Shown here: positions 1 through 8,777 of the stretch, piece after piece
Numbering within the stretch: the first letter of the stretch is position 1
How the letters are laid out: each line of letters starts with the position of its first letter
From: Pirellulales bacterium
GTDB lineage: Bacteria; Planctomycetota; Planctomycetia; Pirellulales; JALHPA01
Reading direction: 5' to 3'
Assembly: GCA_033762255.1 (NCBI GenBank)
Contig: JANRLT010000047.1
Coordinates: 1 to 41,668 of the forward strand
Length of the DNA: 41,668 nucleotides
Notes under the pieces: model-generated
Database searches by the model: none
Told to the model about the DNA's origin: nothing
The model's input: the letters and a program-made list of their open reading frames with translations, nothing else
Program-made: the position numbers and the translations under genes

Positions 1-116
1 ACGCGTAAATCATTGGAATAAGCGTGCATCGAAAATCCTCCTTTTGGGATTCTACGCCCGGCACGCACATTTGGTCAAAAAAAACAAAGATGCTAGCAAA
101 GGATTTCCGCCAGTTG

Positions 117-476
117 TTAGCTAGCTAAAAAGCGCTCTAGATGAACTGAAATAGGGTTGAGAAGATTGCTTACGTGTTTTTTCATATCGATAATATCATC
201 ATCAGTGAGCCTTTTGTTGCTAATGGATATGAGGTCAATCCTGCGATATTCTTCATTGAAAAATATGCGAGCGATAATTCCCGCATAGCATTCGCGCAAC
301 CCATTTGTATTATTATTTATTGAGTACATCGAATATCCTTGCTGGCTCAAATGTGACAATGCATTTCTATGGTTGCTATATACGCTAATCGCACAGGAGA
401 TAGGAAGTAAAATAATTGCGCAAATTGCAAATGCAATTAAGGCGTGCCACAAACTAAAACGCATCTGAAGTTTCAT
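117..476 (-). CDS. Small membrane-anchored hypothetical protein
   Basis: A 119-residue protein with one clear hydrophobic segment near the N-terminus (about residues 9-32), preceded by basic residues, so it is probably anchored in the cytoplasmic membrane by a single helix. The rest is polar. Residues about 85-97 (LTDDDIIDMKKH) loosely recall the 'TDxxL..L' pattern of planctomycete leucine-rich-repeat proteins, but one such stretch does not make a repeat domain. The start follows directly on a short basic stretch, as expected for a membrane anchor. No neighbour shares its strand closely enough to suggest an operon. I do not recognise the family and give no function. Confidence 0.55.
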   Translation of the reverse strand: MKLQMRFSLWHALIAFAICAIILLPISCAISVYSNHRNALSHLSQQGYSMYSINNNTNGLRECYAGIIARIFFNEEYRRIDLISISNKRLTDDDIIDMKKHVSNLLNPISVHLERFLAS

Positions 477-781
477 GTTAAGTGGTGATAGAAAAAGGCA
501 AGCAATTCAGGCAATTCTCTAATCTATCCAGTTAAGAATGGGTTACGCCATCCAAAGGGGGGCAGGTGATTGTGTCATTAAAGGAACAGTTTTTGTAGGT
601 TGGGGCCAGCCGCCATAAATATAATGACGGGTCAAATAACGAGGCCGGCGCAGTCCCAACAACTATGGCTCTATATATTCGACTACCAATGAACAACGGG
701 TGGGACGGCGCAGGCAACCAAATCTTGACGTTTGCAAAACGTATTGTCTGCTGGTCCCACCCTTCAATTTTGCCTTTCCTC
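477..781. other. Intergenic region with an inverted repeat
   Basis: No convincing gene lies here. The visible structure is a 9-bp inverted repeat, GGGTGGGAC at 698-706 and GTCCCACCC at 754-762, just downstream of the SPFH gene that ends at 782. A stem there could help end transcription of that gene, but the 47-nt gap between the arms is long and there is no T-run, so the role is unclear. Confidence 0.4.
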
Positions 782-2227
782 CTAGTTCACATCCCCGCCC
801 CCCAGCTTTTCCTCGACCTGGTCCGCTTGCCAGGCGATCGCGCTCAGGGTTTGGCTGATGGCCAGGGGATTCAATAATTCCTCCAGCAAATTCGCCTGGA
901 TGGCCAGGGCCTCGCCGGTCCCCTGCGGCACCACGGCAAACGCCCCATAGACCATCTTGGTGTTAAACCGCAAGAGCGTCAGGGCGTTCTTTTCGCTCAC
1001 TGGCCCACAGATCGAAAGAAAGCTCACCAGTTTATTTCCCGCTTCGTCCTGACGGTCAAAGCGGACCGCCACTTTTTGCTTGCGCAAGGTGCCAATGGGG
1101 ACGGTGATTAACAGTTGGTCCGGCTCGTCGGCGATTTGATAATTGGCCGCGGTCGCCACTTGCCGGATCATTTCCACGGGATTGATGGTGGCCGGGGCTA
1201 GCGCCCCAAAATCCAGCGGCCCGGCCGTGGTCCGGGTCTCCTGCAGATTTCCCGGCCCGCTGACGGCCCCCGGAAAGACCGGCGTCCCCCCCGGCATACC
1301 GGGACTCGGTCCCCCCGCTGGAAAATTTCCCCCGCCAGGCGCGCCGCCGGGGCCTACTTGGCCGCCACCCGCCTGCCCACCGCCGGCTTGCATCGCTCCG
1401 TGGATCATTCCCGGCAGCATCATCCCAAAGCCCGCTCCCAGGCCCATGCCCATCGGCCCGTTGGCCCCGCCCCCTTGTTCGGCCATTTTACTCATGCTGT
1501 TGGCCGCCTGGTATTTCATGTAGGCGTTGAGGTCCCCGACCACGCCCATGCTGCTGCGGGTGTCGATGGCTTTTTGAACTTCGTCGGGGGGGGTGATGGC
1601 GTTAATGAACAGATCGACTAGTTCTAGGCCGAATTTGCTGAATTCCTCGGCCACTTTGGCCCGCGCGCCGGCGGCGATTTCGTCATAGCGGGCGGCCATG
1701 TCCAATAGATTCAGATTCAGCGTCCCCATCATGTCGGTCAGCCGCGACACGATAATATCTTTTTGATAGCTGGTGACTTCCTCGGTCGTGTACTTACCCT
1801 GGGTGCCGACCAGCGTATTGAGCAACAGGGCGGAATCGACCACGCGGAACGAATACTTGCCAAACGAACGTAGCCGGACCACGCCAAAGTCCCGGTCGCG
1901 AAAGATGATCGGCTGCCGCGTCCCCCATTTTTGGTCAATGAACGTCTGCTTGCCCACGTAATACACGCAGGCCTGAAAGGGGGATTTTTCCCACGGGATT
2001 GTCAGGATACGGGTGATCACGGGAATATTGGCCGTAGTCAGCGTGTAGCGGCCGGGGCCAAAGGTGTCCATGGCCTTGCCATCGCGAAAGAAGACCGCCT
2101 CCTGCGTGGCCGCCACAATAAGCTGCGCGCCGTATTTGATGTCTGCGGTCCCTTCCGGCGGGATGCGCTGCACGACGCTGGTGTTGGCTTCATCATGAAA
2201 CTGAATGACTTCTAAACGCAAACCCAT
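782..2227 (-). CDS. SPFH domain protein (YdjI / virion core-like) with C-terminal YbjN-like domain
   Basis: A 481-residue protein in three parts. Residues 1 to about 245 are an SPFH/band-7-like domain of the YdjI type: an N-terminal beta-rich part that starts with an EVIQF motif, then a helical segment ending near 'INAITPPDEVQKAID'. Residues about 250-345 are a linker rich in Gly, Pro and Met. The last 130 residues form a compact alpha/beta domain resembling YbjN or type III secretion chaperone folds; that match is by eye only. SPFH proteins of this type assemble into membrane-associated oligomers and are linked to envelope stress in some bacteria. The ATG at 2227 has GGAG seven bases upstream. 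It lies downstream of the helical protein at 2496-3005 on the same strand, separated by a repeat element, so the two may be co-transcribed. Confidence 0.85.
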   Translation of the reverse strand: MGLRLEVIQFHDEANTSVVQRIPPEGTADIKYGAQLIVAATQEAVFFRDGKAMDTFGPGRYTLTTANIPVITRILTIPWEKSPFQACVYYVGKQTFIDQKWGTRQPIIFRDRDFGVVRLRSFGKYSFRVVDSALLLNTLVGTQGKYTTEEVTSYQKDIIVSRLTDMMGTLNLNLLDMAARYDEIAAGARAKVAEEFSKFGLELVDLFINAITPPDEVQKAIDTRSSMGVVGDLNAYMKYQAANSMSKMAEQGGGANGPMGMGLGAGFGMMLPGMIHGAMQAGGGQAGGGQVGPGGAPGGGNFPAGGPSPGMPGGTPVFPGAVSGPGNLQETRTTAGPLDFGALAPATINPVEMIRQVATAANYQIADEPDQLLITVPIGTLRKQKVAVRFDRQDEAGNKLVSFLSICGPVSEKNALTLLRFNTKMVYGAFAVVPQGTGEALAIQANLLEELLNPLAISQTLSAIAWQADQVEEKLGGGDVN

Positions 2228-2261
2228 GAGTGAACTCCGCGATTAATTTTGGTTATCGTAA

Positions 2262-2478
2262 TTTTACAAAAGTTAACGAAGGGAACGAAGTTGGGATTCG
2301 GTCGTCTTCGTTTCCACATGTTTCCAATGCATTTTTAACAGGAGGTAGCGGAGGAAGCAGAGTTGTGATTCCGGCTTTACCTGTCTTCCTCCGTTCCCTC
2401 CGTTTCCGCCTGTTCAAAAAAATATCTGTTGGCTGCAAAACTTTACAAAAGTTAACGAAGGGAACAAAGCTGGGACTC
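2262..2478 (-). repeat. Palindromic intergenic repeat, copy 1 of the ~182-bp family
   Basis: The gap between the SPFH gene and its upstream neighbour is filled by one unit plus part of a second. The motif TTTACAAAAGTTAACGAAGG occurs at about 2264 and again at about 2441. Between them an element begins AACAGGAGGTAGCGGAGG and ends CCTCCGTTTCCGCCTGTT, so it can fold into a long imperfect hairpin. Read on the minus strand it matches the two plus-strand copies at 5169-5330 and 5351-5496, including the 'GCCAACAGA' spacer. It is non-coding and probably a dispersed mobile or REP-like element. Confidence 0.8.
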
Positions 2479-2495
2479 CGCCATGAACAATCTGC

Positions 2496-3005
2496 TTAAT
2501 GCCCCTGCTTGAGCAACTGGTCGCGCAATTGCCATTTTTGCTCCAGCATATCAAGTTCCGCCAGCAGACGCATCGCCGCGGCGGTAAAATCGGCCGCGCC
2601 ACCGCTCAGCTTTTTGACGTTGGCCGAAAGGAGTTCCACCTCGTCCAGCAGATTCAAGTCCGCCTCGTAAATTTTGTCCAACTCTTTTTCAGAGATCTGC
2701 ACATAGTCAAAAAAACCGCTGTAACCCTGCATCGCCCCGCGAATTTGGCCGATCAGCTTATCAATCCGGCCCCGCACGCGGTCGTACTGCGGCAGTGTGT
2801 CAATTTGACCGGCGTCCACCAACCCGCGGGTCACATCGTCAATCCCGCGTTTGCTGTTTTGCAGCAGGGTCACGAGTTGCTCGCGGGCCAGGGCGTCGCT
2901 TTCGCGACGGTATTCTTTTTCCAGGTATCCCTTGAAACCGGGAATCACCCGCAAAAACGATTCGATGTAACCACGATTTTGACTATGGTCGCGCGGTTCG
3001 GGCAT
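2496..3005 (-). CDS. Helical protein of unknown function upstream of the SPFH gene
   Basis: A 169-residue soluble protein predicted to be almost wholly alpha-helical, with many charged residues and heptad-like leucines over residues about 30-150, so coiled coils are likely. It has no signal peptide or membrane segment. The ATG at 3005 is preceded by GGGGAG nine bases upstream. It precedes the SPFH gene on the same strand, and the pairing suggests an accessory or partner role, but that is inference. I do not recognise a named family. Confidence 0.75.
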   Translation of the reverse strand: MPEPRDHSQNRGYIESFLRVIPGFKGYLEKEYRRESDALAREQLVTLLQNSKRGIDDVTRGLVDAGQIDTLPQYDRVRGRIDKLIGQIRGAMQGYSGFFDYVQISEKELDKIYEADLNLLDEVELLSANVKKLSGGAADFTAAAMRLLAELDMLEQKWQLRDQLLKQGH

Positions 3006-3306
3006 GTCAGGCTACTCCCCAGGGCAAAGTTTAACGCACCCCGCCTGGCGGGGCGTCAGTCGGTAATTTAGCAGAAAGTCGGCCAAGTCCGCAAAAAGAT
3101 TTTCCTCCCCCGCCGTACCTTCCGCAACTATTTCGTGCGCGGGGAGAAATTCTTGGTGAAATTAGCTGGGCAAGAATTGGATGCGGCGCTGACGCGTCCG
3201 TGGGGTATCCCTTGTTAAAGCAGCAGGCTGGAAAATTACGGAATTCGAGCAAATTCCGCTACATCCGTGGGGCAATTCCCTGGCTAACGCGGCGGGCTAA
3301 ATACCC

Positions 3307-4098
3307 TTACTCAAAAAACTCCGCGTGTTCCCAGGTCTGGCCGCGACGATCTTTCTCGGCCACGATGGGTTCGCTCACAGGCCAGGGGATCCCCACGGTA
3401 GCATCATTCCACAAGAGTGTCCGCTCATGTTCGGGACTGTACAAATCCGTGCATTTATAAACGACTTCCGCTTCCAGCGAAGACGTACAAAAACCGTGGG
3501 CGAATCCCGCCGGCAAATACATCATGCGGCGGTTTTCGGCGCTTAAGAGAGTGCCAAACCATTTGCCAAAGGTTGCGGAAGAGCGCCGCAAATCGACAGC
3601 CACGTCAAACACCTCTCCCCGGATGGCCCGGATCAGTTTTCCCTGGGGGCGGGAAACTTGATAATGCAGGCCCCGTAGGACATGCTGGACGGAGATGGAA
3701 TGGTTATCCTGGACAAACTGAGCGCCGATCCCCGCCTGGCTAAATTTTTCAGTGTGGTACGTTTCCCAAAATTCGCCCCGATTATCTCGAAAGACGCGCG
3801 GTTCAACCAAAACAATGCCCGTCTGTCCCAAGCGCGCAAAACTGGCCCCACCCACCACATCGATCGTGGCGGCCAAATCCGCGACATTATTCCACAGGCC
3901 GATCTGATCGACGGGCACCAAAAACTCCTCGGTTAAATCCCCCGCTATCCGCAAAGGGGGTGATAAAGCCTCGTGCGGCGTCCCCCCCGGGACCATTCCA
4001 GCCCTTTCACGGAAGGTGGCTGATGCAAAAGATTTGGTCCGCGCAAAGATTTCTTGCCAAGCTAAGCTTGCCACTGCCAGTTGCATGGGGGTTGCCAT
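3307..4098 (-). CDS. rfbC: dTDP-4-dehydrorhamnose 3,5-epimerase, with unusual N-terminal extension
   Basis: RmlC/RfbC epimerises dTDP-4-keto-6-deoxyglucose at C3 and C5 in dTDP-L-rhamnose synthesis. The cupin core begins around residue 90 (VLVEPRVFRDNRGEFWETY) and runs to the end. It carries the family hallmarks HxVLRGLHYQ (catalytic His), the KLIRAIRGEVFDVAVDLR strand and 'PAGFAHGF'. A normal family member is about 180-185 residues; this frame is open for 263. The extra N-terminal 80 or so residues match nothing I know. A GTG at 3858 would give a family-length protein of 183 residues, but I see no ribosome site before it. The ATG at 4098 is kept as the longest reasonable start. It follows rfbA by 78 bases on the same strand, so the two form a rhamnose operon; rfbB and rfbD are not in the window. 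Confidence 0.88.
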   Translation of the reverse strand: MATPMQLAVASLAWQEIFARTKSFASATFRERAGMVPGGTPHEALSPPLRIAGDLTEEFLVPVDQIGLWNNVADLAATIDVVGGASFARLGQTGIVLVEPRVFRDNRGEFWETYHTEKFSQAGIGAQFVQDNHSISVQHVLRGLHYQVSRPQGKLIRAIRGEVFDVAVDLRRSSATFGKWFGTLLSAENRRMMYLPAGFAHGFCTSSLEAEVVYKCTDLYSPEHERTLLWNDATVGIPWPVSEPIVAEKDRRGQTWEHAEFFE

Positions 4099-4176
4099 CA
4101 ATGAGGTCGCGACGGCCTAACGCCAGGGGAACGCACGGCCCGACGTTAGGAGGACTTTTGCTAGCATCCCGAGGGC

Positions 4177-5055
4177 CTACTTGGTCTGCAAGAGCTGCAA
4201 AAGGTACTGCCCGTACTCATTTTTCATCGACCGGCCCAGCCGTTCCAATTGCTCATCAGTGATAAATTTTTGGTGCCAGGCGACCTCTTCCAGGCAAGCA
4301 ATCTTCAACCCTTGCCGCGACTCTATCGTTTGCACAAAGTTTGACGCCTGGATCAGCGATTCGTGCGTGCCGGTGTCCAACCAAGCGAACCCCCGCGAAA
4401 ACTGCACCACCGCGCACTGCCCGCGGGCAATGTACTCTCGATTGACATCGGTGATTTCCAATTCTCCCCGGGGGGACGGGCGCATGTTGGCAGCGATGTC
4501 CAACACCTGATTGTCATAAAAGTACAGGCCCGTCACGGCCAAGTTGGACCGGGGCTGGGTGGGCTTTTCCATCAGGGAGGCCACCCGTCCATCCGGGGCC
4601 AACTCGACCACGCCGTACCGCTCGGGATCTTTGACCGGATAGGCAAAGATGGTCGCGCCCGCTTCCCGCGCGGCGGCTTGCTTGAGCAGTGGTTGAAAAC
4701 CCTGACCATAAAATATGTTGTCTCCCAGAACCATCGCCACATGGTCCCGCCCCACGAATTCCCGTCCAATGATAAACGCCTGGGCCAGGCCCTCTGGCTT
4801 GGGTTGGACGGCGTATTGAATTTCTATACCCAAGGAGTGACCATCCCCCAATAACCGCTGAAACCCGCCGATATCCTCGGGCGTGCTAATCACCAAGATT
4901 TGTCGAATCCCCGCCAGCAGCAGCGTTGACAGCGGATAATAGATCATCGGCTTGTCATACACGGGGAGTAACTGTTTGCTAACCGCGCGGGTGACGGGAT
5001 GCAGCCGAGTTCCCGCCCCGCCCGCCAGGACAATCCCTTTTTGAAAATAGTGCAT
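4177..5055 (-). CDS. rfbA: Glucose-1-phosphate thymidylyltransferase
   Basis: RmlA/RfbA makes dTDP-glucose from dTTP and glucose-1-phosphate, the first step towards dTDP-L-rhamnose for surface polysaccharide. At 292 residues it has the usual length. Visible signatures: the nucleotide-binding loop [16 protein letters not shown] near residue 8, '[18 protein letters not shown]', the [11 protein letters not shown] segment, VLGDNIFYG, '[19 protein letters not shown]', and '[12 protein letters not shown]' towards the C-terminus. The ATG at 5055 is chosen over a TTG six bases upstream. It is the first gene of a two-gene rhamnose operon with rfbC. Its upstream gap holds two copies of a palindromic repeat. 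Confidence 0.96.
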   Translation of the reverse strand: MHYFQKGIVLAGGAGTRLHPVTRAVSKQLLPVYDKPMIYYPLSTLLLAGIRQILVISTPEDIGGFQRLLGDGHSLGIEIQYAVQPKPEGLAQAFIIGREFVGRDHVAMVLGDNIFYGQGFQPLLKQAAAREAGATIFAYPVKDPERYGVVELAPDGRVASLMEKPTQPRSNLAVTGLYFYDNQVLDIAANMRPSPRGELEITDVNREYIARGQCAVVQFSRGFAWLDTGTHESLIQASNFVQTIESRQGLKIACLEEVAWHQKFITDEQLERLGRSMKNEYGQYLLQLLQTK

Positions 5056-5168
5056 CGGCAACCCCGTAGAATATGTGTGTTCAAATGAAGTTTTGAACTG
5101 TTAATTTAGACGATTTAGCAAAGAGGGGGCAACAGGAGATTAGAATTGCCACCAGTTTGGCCTTTTTC

Positions 5169-5496
5169 GAACAGGAGGGAGCGGAGAAATACAGAAAATG
5201 CCGGATTCACAAACTTTTCTTCCTCTACTACCTCCTGTAAAAAATGCATTTAAAACAAGAAGAAACGAAGAAAACGAAGGGGAAGAAAAGTTCGAATACT
5301 TCCCTTCGTTACCTTTTATAAAAACTTTGGAGCCAACAGACTTTTGTTTTGAACAGGAGGGAGCAGAGAGATCGGAGAAATACAGAAAATGCCGGAATCA
5401 CAAACTCTGCTTCCTCTGCTACCTCCTGTAAAAAATGCATTTAAAACAAGTAGAAACGAAGAACAGCTAAATACTTCCTTCGTTAACTTTTGTAAA
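5169..5496 (+). repeat. Two tandem copies of the ~182-bp palindromic repeat
   Basis: Two direct copies begin GAACAGGAGGGAGC at 5169 and 5351, a period of 182 bases. Each continues with AATACAGAAAATGCCGGA, a CT-rich arm ending TACCTCCTGTAAAAAATGC, and a tail that reaches CTTCGTTA. The first GA-rich arm and the CT-rich arm are partial complements, so each unit can form a hairpin. A unit in the opposite orientation lies at 2262-2478. The gap between rfbA and dnaA (5056-5529) holds no gene apart from this. Confidence 0.85.
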
Positions 5497-5529
5497 TCGC
5501 TGAAAGGAGCGATTTTGCCTCAGATCGTC

Positions 5530-7176
5530 TTAACCCGCCGAGCGCAGCTTTTCCTCGACCCGGCGGATGGCTTCCTCAATATTCCAGGTTTGTTGGCCAA
5601 AGGAAATGGCCTCTTGTTGATTGACCCAACCACCCACCGCTTTTTGTGCCGAGATAACCGTGCTATGGCTGCGACGACCAAAATAACTGCCAATTTCCGT
5701 CAGGGCCACGCGTGTGTGTTTGCGCGCTAGCCACATCGCCAGCATGCGGGTCGTATTGAGTGACTTTACCCGCCGTTCCGTCTGCAAACTCTCGGCCGGT
5801 AGGCCCAATACTTCGCATACCGCCCGTTCGATGTCTTGCAGTTTGACACCCCGCGTCTGGCGATGCAGCAATTCCGCCAAGGAATCATCCGCCTGGGCGA
5901 CCGTAATCGGCTGGCCCGTCATGCGGCTAACCGCCCGCAGGCGATGCACGGCCCCGGCCAATTCCCGCGCGTGGGAGCTAAACTGCGTGGCAACAAAGTC
6001 GATCACCTCGGCATCGAGTTCCACGCCCAATTTTAGGGAAAATTGCCGTAAAATGCCTATGCGAGTGGCATGGTCGGGGGGATCCAGCCGGGCGACCAAT
6101 CCCCCGCTCAGACGCGTCCCCAGTTCGCGGCCTAGTTCTTGCATTTCTTGAATGGGGCGATCGGCGGTGAGGACAATTTGTCGCTGATCGACCAAAAGAG
6201 CGTCCACGGTGTGCAACAGTTCTGTCAGAGTGGCTCGTTTACCAAATAAAAATTGCACATCGTCCAGCAGGAGCAAATCGACACCGCGGATTTTACGGCG
6301 AAACATAGGGAGCCCGCCCCCATGCAATGCCTCTAAAAATTGCGTGGTGAATTGCTCGGCGGTCAGGTAGACGGCGTTGCGGGGGCGGGGAGCCTCGCGA
6401 TTGGAAGTTAAAATGGCTTCGAGCAGATGGGTTTTGCCCGTCCCGGTCCCCCCATAAATAAGGAGGGGGTTGGTTTCTCCGGGAGAATCCAACACCTGCA
6501 GCGCGGCGGCATGCGCCAGTCGATTACCCGATCCCGATACAAATTGATCCATGCGCGCGTATTGCCTGGGACGTCCCGTGGTGGCGGGGGGGGTTGTGGT
6601 GGTTAATCGTCCCTGAACTGACGTTCGTCCCTGGTTCGCCGGTGTTTGTCCTGGCCGTGGATCACGCGTCGGCGCTGCCCCCCCCTCTGGTGGGGATGCC
6701 AGCCGCGTCCGAGGGGCATCTACGACCCCGGGCAACTCGCTTGTATGATCAACAATCCGCCCATCTGTTCCCGCGCACCCAGTGCTTGCCAAACAGTCCG
6801 CCTGGGCTACGTCACCCGCTCTAGCAAATTGGACAATCGGAGCTAATTCTGCATTTTGGGAATGATAGGTTCCGTTGCTGGTGCTGGTGATATTTTGCGT
6901 ATGGGTTGGGCTAATGTCTCCCTTTTGTAAACTTGGTTCGATTCGAAATTCCAACGTGACCTGGCGGCGCAGAACCTGCGCGCAAACCGCTTCTAAATCA
7001 CGGCGAAACTGGTTACGCAGCCAATCTTGATAAAACCGGTTGGGGGCTTCCACCAGGACGCTGGCAGCGCGCACCGTCAACCGTGTCTGCGGCCCAAACC
7101 ACAATTCAAATCTTTCTCGACCGACCCGTTCAGCCAATGCGGCTAGCACGGCTGATACGATTTCCATATCGTCCAT
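5530..7176 (-). CDS. dnaA: Chromosomal replication initiator DnaA
   Basis: DnaA binds DnaA boxes at oriC, melts the origin and loads the helicase. The ATG at 7176 follows AGGATGTGATC, a good ribosome site; an open frame continues upstream but has no comparable start. The product is 548 residues against a usual 440-500. Domain I spans about residues 1-85, with 'RERFELWFG' and 'NRFYQDWL'. A long, low-complexity domain II of about 120 residues explains the extra length. The AAA+ core has Walker A GGTGTGKTH near residue 242 and Walker B LLLLDDVQF near 300. Domain IV ends with the DNA-binding signature around 'EIGSYFGRRSHSTVISA' near residue 500. Its neighbours (rfbA, a GNAT gene) are not the usual dnaN-recF set. 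No clear cluster of DnaA boxes is visible upstream. Confidence 0.95.
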   Translation of the reverse strand: MDDMEIVSAVLAALAERVGRERFELWFGPQTRLTVRAASVLVEAPNRFYQDWLRNQFRRDLEAVCAQVLRRQVTLEFRIEPSLQKGDISPTHTQNITSTSNGTYHSQNAELAPIVQFARAGDVAQADCLASTGCAGTDGRIVDHTSELPGVVDAPRTRLASPPEGGAAPTRDPRPGQTPANQGRTSVQGRLTTTTPPATTGRPRQYARMDQFVSGSGNRLAHAAALQVLDSPGETNPLLIYGGTGTGKTHLLEAILTSNREAPRPRNAVYLTAEQFTTQFLEALHGGGLPMFRRKIRGVDLLLLDDVQFLFGKRATLTELLHTVDALLVDQRQIVLTADRPIQEMQELGRELGTRLSGGLVARLDPPDHATRIGILRQFSLKLGVELDAEVIDFVATQFSSHARELAGAVHRLRAVSRMTGQPITVAQADDSLAELLHRQTRGVKLQDIERAVCEVLGLPAESLQTERRVKSLNTTRMLAMWLARKHTRVALTEIGSYFGRRSHSTVISAQKAVGGWVNQQEAISFGQQTWNIEEAIRRVEEKLRSAG

Positions 7177-7220
7177 GATCACATCCTGCCTAGGAATAAA
7201 ATTCGCGCAATAAGACAACG

Positions 7221-7244
7221 CAACCTTGTGTTGCCACAAGGTTG
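7221..7244 (-). promoter_or_regulatory. Hairpin in the dnaA leader
   Basis: CAACCTTGTG and CACAAGGTTG form perfect 10-bp arms around a TTGC loop, 45 bases upstream of the dnaA start. Partly matching flanks (CGCAATAAG and AATTGCGTTATT) could extend the structure. There is no T-run after it on the minus strand, so it is more likely an operator or leader structure than a terminator. Its role is inferred from position only. Confidence 0.45.
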
Positions 7245-7716
7245 TTGAACAAATTGCGTTATTCCGCCAGCCAGCGGGCTGGCGAGTTTGTTGCTTTCCG
7301 GAGACGATCTTGGTCAACGGAACGCGTGCTTGATTGTGTCACCCGACGATCCGATTGTAAGCTAGCTAGCATGTCTGTCAAACCTCTGCTCCCTCTCCCG
7401 ATTTTGAGTTCTCCAACAATCCACAAACATCCGCCACATTTTCCCGAAAGGATGTTTCCCGAATGGAAAAAATTGCCAGGAAGTTTTTTTCCCCAGGAAA
7501 GGACAGAACGTGGAAAAGTTGTTTGGTTCATGTAAAGAACTGAAGTCTCGAACTTGCAAAAAATGCGCAAACCTTTGTATAAAATGGACTTGTGTCAATT
7601 CACTAAATATCGCTTCCATTTGAATTGTGTTAAGGCCACCATTTTTTCGTCATGTTTCCTTGGTGTACTTGTTTCATCCGGTGGCGCGTTGCACCCCCGT
7701 GGCGACCCTTTCACAC
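7245..7716. other. Intergenic region upstream of dnaA
   Basis: No supported gene. It holds the palindrome GCTAGCTAGC at 7361-7370 and a repeated TTTCCCGAA (about 7440 and 7456) in an AT-richer stretch that ends in a run of Ts near 7484. Single near-matches to a DnaA box occur (for example around 7511, CGTGGAAAA), but they are too few and too scattered to call an origin. Confidence 0.4.
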
Positions 7717-8736
7717 CTATTCTGCTGGCAAACCACAACCCCACAAATCCAAACGCAAGGCTTCCACAAACCCCAGTTCCTGATAAACACCTAAGGCCGG
7801 GGTGTTGGCCACGTCTACCGTCGCCACAAGAGCTTTTGCCCGAAGGCATTTGCCTCGCCAAATAGCCCAAGCTACCAGTTTCTTTCCGTACCGCTGGCCC
7901 CGCGCTTCGGGAATTACTCCCCAATACAAAAGCTCCAGCAGCCCCCCCGCCGGAAGTGCGTCTTTGCAATGGGTTGCGTTTTCTCCTTCTGGATGCACCG
8001 CTAAAAGCACACACCCAATTAACGATAAAGCTTGGCCCGGCTGGTCGCCTGGTCCCATAGCTGGGCCCATAGTTCGACTAGTCCCCCGCGCCCACCACCA
8101 TTCCGCGGTGCCGCTGTGCCCCACGGCGGCATAGCCGGACAATGCTTGACCAGGGTTGCGCCATTGATCAAGACGGGGGCAGTCCTGGCTTTGCTCATAG
8201 GTCCGCAGGAGCAGCAATTCCAATGCCTCCCGATCGCCAGCCGGAGCATAAGGGGTGAATTCAGTCGGATCAATTTCAGGTAACACATCCTCCCCTGATA
8301 ACTCGCGAATTTGATAGGACAACGCGGTAAAGTGGCTCAAACGGTTGGCAAATATCGCTTGGTAGGTACCCCGCTGGGCTGGCCCCGTCAAACATTGACA
8401 CCACGTTGCACCCGCCGCTGCCGCTCCAGCCAGCGCCTGGGCCAGTAAATCCCGAATTTTTTTCAAGGAAAGGTTGGGATCCGCCAGGGGCGGGCGTAGC
8501 TGACAAATTTGGCCTGGTAAATTTTCCGCCCAGCAGAGCGCGCTTAGCGTGCCATTTTCCCATAAACCCCATAAACCTGCTAATAATTGGGGACGAGCGG
8601 TCGCGTTTTGAATCGCGTTTAACCAACCGCTCAGTTCAAATTCGCTCGCGGCAACGCTGGAAATCCAGCCAGCCACAAGCGGTAATTCCAGAACCGTTAC
8701 CGGACGGAGGGGGGACGAAGTCACAGGGGGGATCAA
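7717..8736 (-). CDS. GNAT-family N-acetyltransferase
   Basis: A 339-residue protein whose last 90 residues carry the GNAT acetyl-CoA-binding core: a beta strand LLELLYWGVIPEARGQRYGKKLV with the R/Q-x-x-G-x-G/A type loop, then the helix and 'VDVANTPALGVYQELGF', which is the typical motif B ending. The N-terminal half also has alternating strands and helices and could be a second, degenerate GNAT fold, as in tandem-GNAT proteins. The substrate cannot be told. Start choice is weak: the TTG at 8736 and a GTG at 8724 are both possible and neither has a good ribosome site. It is flanked by dnaA downstream and a low-complexity protein gene upstream, both on the same strand. Confidence 0.82.
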   Translation of the reverse strand: MIPPVTSSPLRPVTVLELPLVAGWISSVAASEFELSGWLNAIQNATARPQLLAGLWGLWENGTLSALCWAENLPGQICQLRPPLADPNLSLKKIRDLLAQALAGAAAAGATWCQCLTGPAQRGTYQAIFANRLSHFTALSYQIRELSGEDVLPEIDPTEFTPYAPAGDREALELLLLRTYEQSQDCPRLDQWRNPGQALSGYAAVGHSGTAEWWWARGTSRTMGPAMGPGDQPGQALSLIGCVLLAVHPEGENATHCKDALPAGGLLELLYWGVIPEARGQRYGKKLVAWAIWRGKCLRAKALVATVDVANTPALGVYQELGFVEALRLDLWGCGLPAE

Positions 8737-8777
8737 GAAAAATCGCGAGGCGTTATATTACCGAGATGCAGCGCAGT

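Noticed and set aside
1143-1523. Proline-rich plus-strand frame opposite the SPFH gene
   Set aside because: It is the antisense reading of the Gly/Pro-rich linker, with no ribosome site and no recognisable domain.
7177-7317. 47-residue N-terminal extension of dnaA
   Set aside because: It reads across the leader hairpin, has no DnaA-like sequence, and the ATG at 7176 has a good ribosome site and starts domain I.
7177-7716. Replication origin upstream of dnaA
   Set aside because: Only single near-matches to DnaA boxes and no AT-rich repeat cluster; support is too weak to annotate.
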